From contig NZ_OY764864.1 of the NCBI RefSeq assembly GCF_963668515.1, positions 186,001-250,000 on the forward strand: a DNA stretch of 64,000 nucleotides. The letters are read 5' to 3'. Every line of letters begins with the position of its first letter. Position 1 is the first letter of the stretch. The position numbers were made by a program, and so were the translations under genes. Positions 45,807-53,933 of this stretch are shown here, in pieces. This stretch comes from an uncultured Ilyobacter sp. GTDB taxonomy: Bacteria > Fusobacteriota > Fusobacteriia > Fusobacteriales > Fusobacteriaceae. Under the pieces are notes generated by a model. That model had not been told where the DNA came from, made no database searches, and worked only from the letters and a program-made list of their open reading frames with translations.

Positions 45807-48098
45807 ATGAAGAAAAGAGGCTTGAAGGAGTTTTTATTTTACAGAATCGTTCTCATGCTGATTCTTCCCATGTTTATAATAAGCTGCACGTCCATAGTAA
45901 TATCTATAAACAGTATAAGGGAGAGAGTGGAGAGAAGAAATAGTGCAGTGATAAATATTGTAAACTACTTCGTTTCTCACTGTGAAGAGGGGATAAAACA
46001 GATAGGGGAAGTTTTTTCAAAGGGGGATATAAGTGATCAGAAAAAAAATGATTATTTAAGTACTTCGGAAAAAAACTATAAACTTTTCAAAAAAATTCAA
46101 GTTTTGGATCTGGATGGAATAGTGAGGTACTCCTCTGAAGGCAGTGAAAATACAGGATATGATATGTCTAACTTTGACTTTCTGGGAAAGGCCGTAGATG
46201 GAGAGGGCTACTGCTGGTCAGATGTAATGTTGTCTCCAGTAGACGGGAACTATGAGATCATGCTTTCAAAAAGATTCGGGCGGGATATTTTTATAGGATA
46301 CTTAAATATTGAAGAACTGAACACTGTTTTAAAGGAAAGTATAAAAAATACAGGAAGTAAAATGGCGGTTTTGGACAGAAGTGGAAATGTAATTTTTTAT
46401 GATATAGAGGGGATGGACTCTGAGAGGAAAAGTGAGATTAAATATAAATACATCTCCTCAGTCAAAAATTCGGGGGATACAGAGTTTGTAATAGGAGGCA
46501 ACAGGTCTGACAGAATAGAAAACTACGGAAGGATAGAAAAAACAGGATGGGACATCATAATCATAGAAGATGCAAGCAGAAGTTTTATTTTTATGTGGGA
46601 TTTTTATAAACAGATAATTTTTGGTATCGGGCTGTTTACCTTAATGATAATCTATATCTCTTATTCTGCACTGGGTAAACTTTTGAAAGATATGAGAAAA
46701 TTGAAGCTTATCTCTGAAAAGGTATCTGCTGGAGAGATGCCTGAGATGTTGAATTATGAAATATCAGAAACAGAAGACCTGGCAGGCAGATTTCTGATTA
46801 TGGGAAGGGTGGTTCTGGAAAGGGAAAAGAGTATAAAGGAGAAAGTCGCCCTTCTGCAGAATCTCCTCGATGCCATACCAAACCCAGTTTTCTATAAGGA
46901 CAAAGATCATAGGTACATGGGGTGCAATGATGCCTTTGCAGAGTATATAGGGATAAAAAAAGAGGAGATTCCAGGGAAGATAGTATATGACATAGCTCCG
47001 AAAAATAAGGCCGATATATACAGAGACGCAGACGATAAGATCCTAGAATCGGGAGAGGATCAGATATATCAGTCGCAAGTCGTAAACGGACAAGGGGAAA
47101 TAAAAGATGTAAAGTTTTACAAGTCTGTATTCAGAGATCTACATGGGGATAAGGTGGGGATTATAGGAGTGATGCTAGATATCACAAATCTAAAGGATGC
47201 TGTGAGGGCTGCTGAAAAAAAAGAGAGGCTCCTAGAGAGTCTTTTAAATACAGTTCCACTCCCTATTTATTACCAGGACAAAGAGGGCAAGTATATAAAC
47301 TGCAACAGAGCCTTTGAGGAGATTGTAGGGAAGAAAAGAGACAATATAATAGGCAAATTACACAAAGAGGTATGGGGAGAAAACTTGAAAGGGTGCTCTA
47401 CCAAAAATGATATGGAGCTTCTGATGAATAAAAAACTACAGAAGACTGAATATAAAATAACAGACGGAAGTGGACAAACCAGAATTGTGGTGGTTGACAA
47501 GACTGTTTTTTACACTGCGGAAGGGGAAGTAGGAGGAATAATAGGGGCAATATCAGACATAACAGATATCAGACAGATGCAGGAGGATCTAAAAATCCTC
47601 ACCCTGAAAGACAGCCTCACAGGGATCTACAACAGACGTGGGTTCGAAGAGATGTCCGAAAGAATCTGGAGGGAGTCTTCGAGAAATAAAAACAGTGTTT
47701 CGATTATTATGCTGGATATAGATAAATTTAAGCTATATAATGACCACTACGGGCATCAGGCTGGAGACGAGTGTTTGAAAAAGATCGCTGAAAAACTGGA
47801 AAAATCCTGCAAAAGACCTTCTGATATTGTGGCACGTTACGGAGGGGAGGAGTTTATAATATTGCTTCCAGACACTACTCTAGATGGAGCCAGAACTGTG
47901 GCAGAAAATATAAAGAGAAACATCCAGGAGATGGGTATAGAGCATGTGAAGTCAAAGTACGGCTGCAGGGTGACTGTCAGTCTAGGAATAGCCTCTACCG
48001 TGCCAAAAAATGAAGAGGAAATGGAAAAACTAATAGGTACGGCAGACGGGATGCTCTATCAGGCAAAAGAGATGGGAAGAAACAGAGTGCAGGGATAA
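45807..48098 (+). CDS. Membrane diguanylate cyclase with periplasmic sensor and two PAS domains
   Basis: 763 residues. Membrane helix 1 is at about 12-33, followed by an outward Cache-like sensor region (about 35-265), helix 2 (about 268-290), a linker, PAS 1 (about 340-455, AIPNPVFYKDKDHRYMG), PAS 2 (about 470-585, TVPLPIYYQDKEGKYIN) and a GGDEF domain to the end. The active-site motif GGEEF is at 679-683. The product-inhibition site RxxD (R670-D673) stands five residues before it, so the enzyme should make cyclic di-GMP and be feedback-controlled. It is probably co-transcribed with the preceding binding protein. Confidence 0.93.
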   Translation: MKKRGLKEFLFYRIVLMLILPMFIISCTSIVISINSIRERVERRNSAVINIVNYFVSHCEEGIKQIGEVFSKGDISDQKKNDYLSTSEKNYKLFKKIQVLDLDGIVRYSSEGSENTGYDMSNFDFLGKAVDGEGYCWSDVMLSPVDGNYEIMLSKRFGRDIFIGYLNIEELNTVLKESIKNTGSKMAVLDRSGNVIFYDIEGMDSERKSEIKYKYISSVKNSGDTEFVIGGNRSDRIENYGRIEKTGWDIIIIEDASRSFIFMWDFYKQIIFGIGLFTLMIIYISYSALGKLLKDMRKLKLISEKVSAGEMPEMLNYEISETEDLAGRFLIMGRVVLEREKSIKEKVALLQNLLDAIPNPVFYKDKDHRYMGCNDAFAEYIGIKKEEIPGKIVYDIAPKNKADIYRDADDKILESGEDQIYQSQVVNGQGEIKDVKFYKSVFRDLHGDKVGIIGVMLDITNLKDAVRAAEKKERLLESLLNTVPLPIYYQDKEGKYINCNRAFEEIVGKKRDNIIGKLHKEVWGENLKGCSTKNDMELLMNKKLQKTEYKITDGSGQTRIVVVDKTVFYTAEGEVGGIIGAISDITDIRQMQEDLKILTLKDSLTGIYNRRGFEEMSERIWRESSRNKNSVSIIMLDIDKFKLYNDHYGHQAGDECLKKIAEKLEKSCKRPSDIVARYGGEEFIILLPDTTLDGARTVAENIKRNIQEMGIEHVKSKYGCRVTVSLGIASTVPKNEEEMEKLIGTADGMLYQAKEMGRNRVQG

Positions 48099-48131
48099 AA
48101 AGAAATTAAAGATATATTTAGGAGGCAGCAG

Positions 48132-48710
48132 ATGATCATCGGCCTGACTGGGGGGATAGCCTCTGGAAAAAGCACAGTGTCTAAAATATTGGATGAGATG
48201 GGAATAAGAGTTGTAGATGCTGATATAATAGCTAGGGAAGTCATGGATTCAAGAGAGGTAGTGGAGAAGATCACCGATGAATTCGGTGAAAAAATATTAG
48301 ATGAAAATGGTAAACTGGATAGATCGAAACTGAGAGAGGTGGCTTTTTCCTCAAAAAGAAGGGTGGAGTTATTAAACTCCATAGTCCATCCATCTGTGAT
48401 AGAGAGATTTAAAAATGAGAGAGAAAAATCTGTGACAACAGGGGAGATACTGGTCTTTGATATACCACTTCTTTTTGAAGCAAAGATGGAAAATCTGTGT
48501 GACAAGGTAATAGTGGTCTATGTGGACAGTGAAACTCAGATAAAAAGGGTAATGGAAAGAGATGGAAGCAAAAGAGAAACCGCCGTAAATATAATAAAAA
48601 ACCAAATGCCCTTGTCAGAAAAACTGAAAAGAGCTGATATAAAAATAAAAAATGACGGAACCATTGAAGGGCTTGAAAAAAAGATAAAAGAGATTTTTTC
48701 AAAGTTTTAA
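48132..48710 (+). CDS. coaE: Dephospho-CoA kinase
   Basis: A 192-residue kinase catalysing the last step of coenzyme A synthesis. The P-loop is GLTGGIASGKSTVS (about 4-17), followed by DADIIAREV (substrate Asp), VHPSVIERF, DIPLLFEAKM and VMERDGSKRE (lid). ATG 48132 has TAGGAGG upstream. It lies 33 bases after the diguanylate cyclase and could ride on its transcript. Confidence 0.95.
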   Translation: MIIGLTGGIASGKSTVSKILDEMGIRVVDADIIAREVMDSREVVEKITDEFGEKILDENGKLDRSKLREVAFSSKRRVELLNSIVHPSVIERFKNEREKSVTTGEILVFDIPLLFEAKMENLCDKVIVVYVDSETQIKRVMERDGSKRETAVNIIKNQMPLSEKLKRADIKIKNDGTIEGLEKKIKEIFSKF

Positions 48711-48840
48711 AGGGGTATATTATCAAATGAAGTGCATTATCTGGAATAAAAAAAAATCAAAGGAAACATTTAGATAAATTAAGGTTAATTTTAACACAGA
48801 AATAGAATAATACTTTAGTTAAGTATAGGTTACCAAAGTT

Positions 48841-48869
48841 TTGCAAAATCAAATACCCTGTGATATAAT
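48841..48869 (+). promoter_or_regulatory. Extended -10 promoter of the U32 operon
   Basis: TTGCAA (48841-48846), 17 bases, perfect TATAAT (48864-48869), with TG at 48861-48862 (TGnTATAAT). It lies 43 bases before the U32 gene start. No terminator is obvious between coaE and this promoter. Confidence 0.8.
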
Positions 48870-48911
48870 CATGGGTAATGTTATATTCAGATACAGAGGA
48901 GAAGAAAAGTT

Positions 48912-51077
48912 ATGAACATAGTGGCTCCAGCAGGAAATATGGAGAGATTTTACGCCGCTGTAAAGGCAGGGGCCGATGAAATATATATGGGCATCAAGGG
49001 ATTTGGAGCCAGAAGAAACGCTGAAAACTTCACTCTAAGTGAATATACGGAGGCTCTTGATTATGCCCATGAAAGAGGGGTGAAGATTTTCCTCACCCTA
49101 AACACCGTGATGAGGGATAGGGAGATAGAAGCTCTTTATGAAAATCTGAAGACTCTCTATGAGAGGGGACTAGATGCAGTGATAGTCCAGGATCTAGGAC
49201 TATTTAGGTTTATCAGGGACAATTTTCCAGATATGGATATACATGGAAGTACCCAGATGACTGTAGCTAATCATATAGAGGCTGAATATCTTAAAAAAAT
49301 AGGGTTTTCAAGGGTTGTTTTATCTCGGGAGCTCTCTTTCCAAGAGATAAAGGCAGTAAAGGAAAATACGGATATAGAGCTTGAAATATTTGTTTCAGGT
49401 GCTCTTTGCATATCCTATTCTGGAAACTGCTATCTGAGTAGCTTTATAGGTGGACGAAGCGGGAACAGAGGACTCTGTGCCCAGCCTTGCAGAAAGGAAT
49501 ATGAAAACTCTCAAGGAGAAAAAGGATACTTTCTGAGCCCAAAGGATCAGCTCATGGGACAAAAAGAGATAAAAAAATTAAAAGATATGGGAATCGAATC
49601 CATAAAATTGGAAGGAAGAATGAAGAGTCCTCATTATGTTTTTGAAACTGTGAGCTACTATAGGGGACTCATAGAAGATATAGATATAACTGAGAGAACT
49701 TCCCATCTATTTAACAGGGGATATTCAAAGGGATATTTTTACGGAGACAGGGATGGGATAATAAATTCAAAATATTCCTCTGATTTCGGAAAGTTTCTGG
49801 GGAGTATAGAGGGAAAAGAGATAAAAATCAGTGAGAATCTCATGCTGGGAGATGGGATTTCCTATGTATCAGAAGAATACGAGAAACTTGGCGGAGAAAA
49901 TGTCAGCAAAATAAGAATCAAAGATAAATCAGAAAATCAAAAGTCTGCAAAAGCTGGAGACAGAGTCCTGCTTGATAAGGTTCCCAAGGGGGCCAAATAT
50001 GTATATAAAAATTATTCCAAGCGACTTAATGACGATATATCAAGAGGGATAAAACAGGCTAAAAAAACTGTAGATATAGATGGAACATTTCACGGTAAAA
50101 TAGGGCAAAAAGCAACTTTAGAGCTTATGTGTAAAAACAGTAAGGGAGAAAATATCTCAGTTGTAGAAAACTCAGAAACACTCTTGGAAGAAGCCTCTAA
50201 AAGGGTGATAACTCCTGAAGAGATAAAAACAAAGCTCTGTGAGACTGGGGAAACTACTTTTTCTATAAAAAACTTAAATGTAAATTTTGACGGAAAGGCT
50301 TTTGTGCCTCTTAGTCTCATAAAAAAACTGAGACGAGATGCCACAGAAACTCTCAAAGAAAAACTGGTATTAAGTTACCGTAGAGAAGCTCTCAAAGATA
50401 TAAAAAAAATAAATTACAGCAGATCTGCTAATAAAAATATAGATTTTTCAGTAATAGTCTCAAATTCCTCTCAAAGAGATGCAGCTTTGAGACACGGAAT
50501 AGAAAAAATATATGAAAAAGGTCTGGATGTGGCAAAAGAATCACAGCTAGGAAGGATAGATCTAGAAAGCGGATTGGCATGGAATTTATACCAGCTTCTT
50601 GAAAATAAAAACAGTTCCATAACTGTCAACTGGAATATGAACATAACCAACACCTATGCCCTGGAAGAATTAGGCAAGATACCAGGAGCAGATACTGTGA
50701 TAATATCACCTGAGCTTAGCCTGGACAGGGTAAAAGAGATAGGTGAAACAGGTATTAGAAAAGGACTCATGATATACGGTAAATTAAAGGGAATGTTTAT
50801 AGAGATACCGATTTTTCAAGAGGAGAAAACTATTCTTAAAAATGATCAGGGAGATCAATTTGAGATAGTTAGAAATTCTAACGAAAACAGTGAATTGTAT
50901 CTTGAAAAACCAATGAACCTTATACCAAAGTTGGATAAGCTTCTAGATGCCGGGATAGATGAACTGGTAATTTTGTTTACTGATGAGTCAGAAGAGGAAA
51001 CAGAAAAGATTTTAAATTCATTAAAAACTAAAACAGGAGAGTACAACCCTTATAATTTTCAAAGAGGGGTTTACTAA
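48912..51077 (+). CDS. U32 family protein, RlhA-type
   Basis: A 721-residue member of peptidase family U32. The N-terminus has MNIVAPAGNMERFYAAVKAGADEIYMG, quoted here only as APAGNMERFYAAVKAGADE. The cysteine cluster is CISYSGNC...GLCAQPC (about 165-195), followed by RKEY and KLEGRMKSPHYV. The C-terminal 300 residues fit the DUF3656 extension of RlhA/YdcP proteins. In E. coli RlhA is required for hydroxylation of C2501 in 23S rRNA; shorter relatives modify tRNA wobble uridine. The substrate here is inferred from length only. Confidence 0.85.
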   Translation: MNIVAPAGNMERFYAAVKAGADEIYMGIKGFGARRNAENFTLSEYTEALDYAHERGVKIFLTLNTVMRDREIEALYENLKTLYERGLDAVIVQDLGLFRFIRDNFPDMDIHGSTQMTVANHIEAEYLKKIGFSRVVLSRELSFQEIKAVKENTDIELEIFVSGALCISYSGNCYLSSFIGGRSGNRGLCAQPCRKEYENSQGEKGYFLSPKDQLMGQKEIKKLKDMGIESIKLEGRMKSPHYVFETVSYYRGLIEDIDITERTSHLFNRGYSKGYFYGDRDGIINSKYSSDFGKFLGSIEGKEIKISENLMLGDGISYVSEEYEKLGGENVSKIRIKDKSENQKSAKAGDRVLLDKVPKGAKYVYKNYSKRLNDDISRGIKQAKKTVDIDGTFHGKIGQKATLELMCKNSKGENISVVENSETLLEEASKRVITPEEIKTKLCETGETTFSIKNLNVNFDGKAFVPLSLIKKLRRDATETLKEKLVLSYRREALKDIKKINYSRSANKNIDFSVIVSNSSQRDAALRHGIEKIYEKGLDVAKESQLGRIDLESGLAWNLYQLLENKNSSITVNWNMNITNTYALEELGKIPGADTVIISPELSLDRVKEIGETGIRKGLMIYGKLKGMFIEIPIFQEEKTILKNDQGDQFEIVRNSNENSELYLEKPMNLIPKLDKLLDAGIDELVILFTDESEEETEKILNSLKTKTGEYNPYNFQRGVY

Positions 51078-51089
51078 GGAGTGGAATAG

Positions 51090-51587
51090 ATGAAGAAAAA
51101 AACAGTAAAAAATCTGGCTACATGCTTTGGGCTCGGGGATCTCCCAAAAGCCCCTGGAACCTTTGGGACCCTAGGAGGTATACCTATATTCATAGGTCTC
51201 ACCTTTATCAGAAGGTTTTTTCCAAACAATATGGTGTATAACTCGTTTTATTTTATGTTTCTGATAACCCTTTTTGCCGTGGCCGTCTATGTGTCGGACA
51301 TATGCGAGAGGGAGATATACAGAGAGAAGGATCCTCAAAATGTTGTAATAGATGAAGTACTAGGATTTTTGACAACACTTTTTCTTGTAAATCCCGTAGG
51401 TGTATTTCAGAACATAGGGGCAATATTTCTAGGGTTTGTTATCTTTAGAATACTTGATATAACAAAAATAGGGCCTATATACAAGTCTCAGATGTTTGGG
51501 CATGGTGTAGGTGTAGTCTTAGACGATTTTTTGGCGGGAATAATCGGAAACTTTATCATGGTTTGTATCTGGACTATTTTCTTTTAG
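51090..51587 (+). CDS. pgpA: Phosphatidylglycerophosphatase A
   Basis: A 165-residue membrane phosphatase converting phosphatidylglycerol-phosphate to phosphatidylglycerol. Conserved active-site pieces are CFGLGDLPKAPGTFGTLGG (about 12-30), QNVVIDEVLGF (about 84-94) and GVGVVLDDFLAGI near the end. About three to four membrane segments are visible. It starts 12 bases after the U32 gene and precedes cinA by 18 bases. Confidence 0.93.
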   Translation: MKKKTVKNLATCFGLGDLPKAPGTFGTLGGIPIFIGLTFIRRFFPNNMVYNSFYFMFLITLFAVAVYVSDICEREIYREKDPQNVVIDEVLGFLTTLFLVNPVGVFQNIGAIFLGFVIFRILDITKIGPIYKSQMFGHGVGVVLDDFLAGIIGNFIMVCIWTIFF

Positions 51588-51605
51588 TAAAGGCGGAGTA
51601 ATGGT

Positions 51606-52814
51606 ATGAAAGCATTTATTATTTTGGTAGGGACAGAGCTTCTGAGTGGGATGACAGTGGATACAAACAGTCTGTTTATGGCAGAAGAGCTGAATAAATA
51701 CGGAATTGAAATATGTTCTAAAATAACTGTTGGGGACAATATAGAGGAGATAATAAAAGCCATTGAATTTGGGGAAAGTCAAAGTGATCTCATAATAATG
51801 TCAGGTGGGCTAGGACCCACGATGGATGATTTGACAAAGGAAGCCATAGCCAAATATCTAGGGAAAGAACTGGTAGTGGATCCTGAAGAGTACAGAGAGC
51901 TTAAAGAAAAGTTTAATAGGATAGGAATAGAGTTTCTAGACAACAATGTAAAAGAAGTTGAAAAACCAGAGGGGGCAGTGAGTTTTGGAAACGGGGCTGG
52001 AATGGCTCCAGGCATATATATAGACGGAATAGCTGCTTTTCCTGGAATACCTAGGGAGCTCCATAATCTGTTTCCTAAATTCATGGATTACTATGCAAAA
52101 GAGAATGGGTTAGAGGACGAGATCTATATAAAGGATATTCTAGTCTGGGGGGTTCCGGAATCACATCTGGAAAAAAGAATAAAGAACTTCTTTGATGAAA
52201 AAGATATTTTTTATGAGTTTCTGGCCAAGGACTACGGAATAGTTGTGAGACTTCTGGGGAAAGAAAGCTCAAAAAATCTAGTAGAAAAAATAGTGGAAAA
52301 AATATATAATGAAATAGGTCATTATGTAATAGGTGAGGATGGAAAAAGAGTTCAGGACAGTGTAGTGTCTCATCTAAAAACACTAGGTTATAATATTTCT
52401 CTTGCAGAATCTTGTACTGGAGGGCAGATAGCTTCGATGCTTGTGGAAGTTTCTGGAGTTTCCAAGGTGTTTTTTGAAGGGATAGTATGCTATAGCAATG
52501 ATTCTAAGATAGAGAGACTAGGAGTGAGTCCGGAAACACTAAAAGTTTACGGTGCTGTAAGTCAGGAGACAGCCAGAGAGATGCTGGCGGGATTAAAAGG
52601 AGATGTGGCAGTTGCCACTACTGGAATAGCAGGCCCCCAAGGCGGAACAAAGGAGAAGCCGGTAGGAACTGTTTATATAGGGGTCCGTATTTTGGATGAA
52701 TATTATATAAAAAAATATGAGTTTAAGGGTGATAGAGAAAGAATAAGAAGATATTCATCTATGACTGCTTTGTTTAAATTACTTAAAATGCTTGAAAAGA
52801 GGGTGGAATACTAA
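51606..52814 (+). CDS. cinA: CinA-type nicotinamide-nucleotide amidohydrolase
   Basis: 402 residues. The N-terminal MoaB-like/ADP-ribose pyrophosphatase (COG1058) domain (about 1-170) has IILVGTELLSGMTVDTNS and SGGLGPTMDDLTKEA. The C-terminal PncC-type amidase domain (about 245-400) has LAESCTGGQIASMLVEVSG and TTGIAGPQGGTKEKPVGTV. The second domain recycles nicotinamide mononucleotide in other bacteria. The full two-domain length is normal. The stop overlaps the next ATG by one base. Confidence 0.94.
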   Translation: MKAFIILVGTELLSGMTVDTNSLFMAEELNKYGIEICSKITVGDNIEEIIKAIEFGESQSDLIIMSGGLGPTMDDLTKEAIAKYLGKELVVDPEEYRELKEKFNRIGIEFLDNNVKEVEKPEGAVSFGNGAGMAPGIYIDGIAAFPGIPRELHNLFPKFMDYYAKENGLEDEIYIKDILVWGVPESHLEKRIKNFFDEKDIFYEFLAKDYGIVVRLLGKESSKNLVEKIVEKIYNEIGHYVIGEDGKRVQDSVVSHLKTLGYNISLAESCTGGQIASMLVEVSGVSKVFFEGIVCYSNDSKIERLGVSPETLKVYGAVSQETAREMLAGLKGDVAVATTGIAGPQGGTKEKPVGTVYIGVRILDEYYIKKYEFKGDRERIRRYSSMTALFKLLKMLEKRVEY

Positions 52815-53362
52815 TGTCATTAGGAGAAAGAATAAAGAAGAATAGAAATGAAAAGGGATTGTCACTAAGAGATTTAGCAGGGATGGTAGACTTGTCAGCA
52901 AGTTTTTTATCTCAGATAGAGCAGGGAAAAGCTTCTCCATCGATAGAGAATTTAAAAAAAATAGCTACCTGCCTTGATGTAAGGGTCAGCTACCTTATAG
53001 AGGATGATGAAGTTAAGAAAAATACTGATATAATTAGAAAAGATGAAAGGCACTTTATAGAAAGTATAGACTCTAACACTAAAATCTCACTGTTGACATC
53101 ATCAGACATCGAAAAAAATATGGAGCCTATTCTTTATGAGATATATCCAGGAGGGGAAAGTGGAAGAGATTACTATACTCATCCAGGTGAAGAGTTTATC
53201 TTTATTTTAGAGGGAAGTTTGGAAATATATATAAATGATATGATTCATTTACTAAATGAAGGAGATAGTCTTTATTTTAAATCTAGCCAAAAACATAGAT
53301 TTGTAAATAATGGGGACAAGGTGGCTAGAGCCCTCTGGGTTGTAACACCTCCGAGTTTTTAA
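52814..53362 (+). CDS. XRE-family regulator with cupin sensor domain
   Basis: 182 residues. A helix-turn-helix spans about 4-60 (GERIKKNRNEKGLSLRDLA, LSASFLSQIEQGKASPS). A cupin fold is near 105-180, with YYTHPGEEFIFILEGSLEIYIND-like sequence (here HPGEEFIFILEGSLEI) and FKSSQKHRFVN; it carries the His/Glu ligands of a cupin. This MarR-like size group often senses small ligands such as polyamines or amino acids. The target and ligand are unknown. It is translationally coupled to cinA and may control the operon it sits in. Confidence 0.88.
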   Translation: MSLGERIKKNRNEKGLSLRDLAGMVDLSASFLSQIEQGKASPSIENLKKIATCLDVRVSYLIEDDEVKKNTDIIRKDERHFIESIDSNTKISLLTSSDIEKNMEPILYEIYPGGESGRDYYTHPGEEFIFILEGSLEIYINDMIHLLNEGDSLYFKSSQKHRFVNNGDKVARALWVVTPPSF

Positions 53363-53390
53363 CTATAGAACGAACATACAAGGAGAAAAA

Positions 53391-53912
53391 ATGCGTGAAA
53401 AAGCGAGAAAAATAAAAATTATAGTCCTCGATGTAGATGGAACCCTCACTGATGGTAAGTTATATATAGACAACACTGGGTTAGAAACCAAGGCCTTTAA
53501 TGTGAAGGATGGGATGGCCATAGCTCAGGGGATAAAATATGGAATGAAGTTTGCAATTGTAACAGGTAAAAATTCACACATAGTAAAAGCAAGAGCTCAG
53601 GAGCTGGGAATAGAAGAGGTACATCAAAAGGTATCCAATAAAATAAAGATTCTAGATGAAATACTGGAAAAATATGAACTCACCTATGAGGAAACAGCCT
53701 ATATGGGAGATGATATAAATGACATTCCAGCCATAATGAGGGCGGGGATGTCAGGTGCACCTTCTGATTCCTCCAATGACATACTGCAAATGGTTGACTT
53801 CAGGGCCTCTTCTAAGGGAGGAAAGGGCGCTGTAAGAGAGTTTGTCGAGTATATTCTGAGAGAGAAGGGAATCTGGAATAAAGTTCTAGATGACTATAGA
53901 AATAAAAGATAA
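53391..53912 (+). CDS. kdsC: KdsC-type HAD phosphatase
   Basis: A 173-residue HAD phosphatase of the small, capless KdsC group. Motif I is VLDVDGTLTDGKLY (nucleophile Asp), motif II lies in AIVTGKNS, and motif III/IV is YMGDDINDIPAI. KdsC removes phosphate from Kdo-8-phosphate in LPS synthesis. The assignment agrees with a diderm host, although kdsA/kdsB are not in this window. Related YrbI-like sugar phosphatases cannot be excluded. Confidence 0.85.
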   Translation: MREKARKIKIIVLDVDGTLTDGKLYIDNTGLETKAFNVKDGMAIAQGIKYGMKFAIVTGKNSHIVKARAQELGIEEVHQKVSNKIKILDEILEKYELTYEETAYMGDDINDIPAIMRAGMSGAPSDSSNDILQMVDFRASSKGGKGAVREFVEYILREKGIWNKVLDDYRNKR

Positions 53913-53933
53913 AGAGGCTGTGGAGGAGATACT

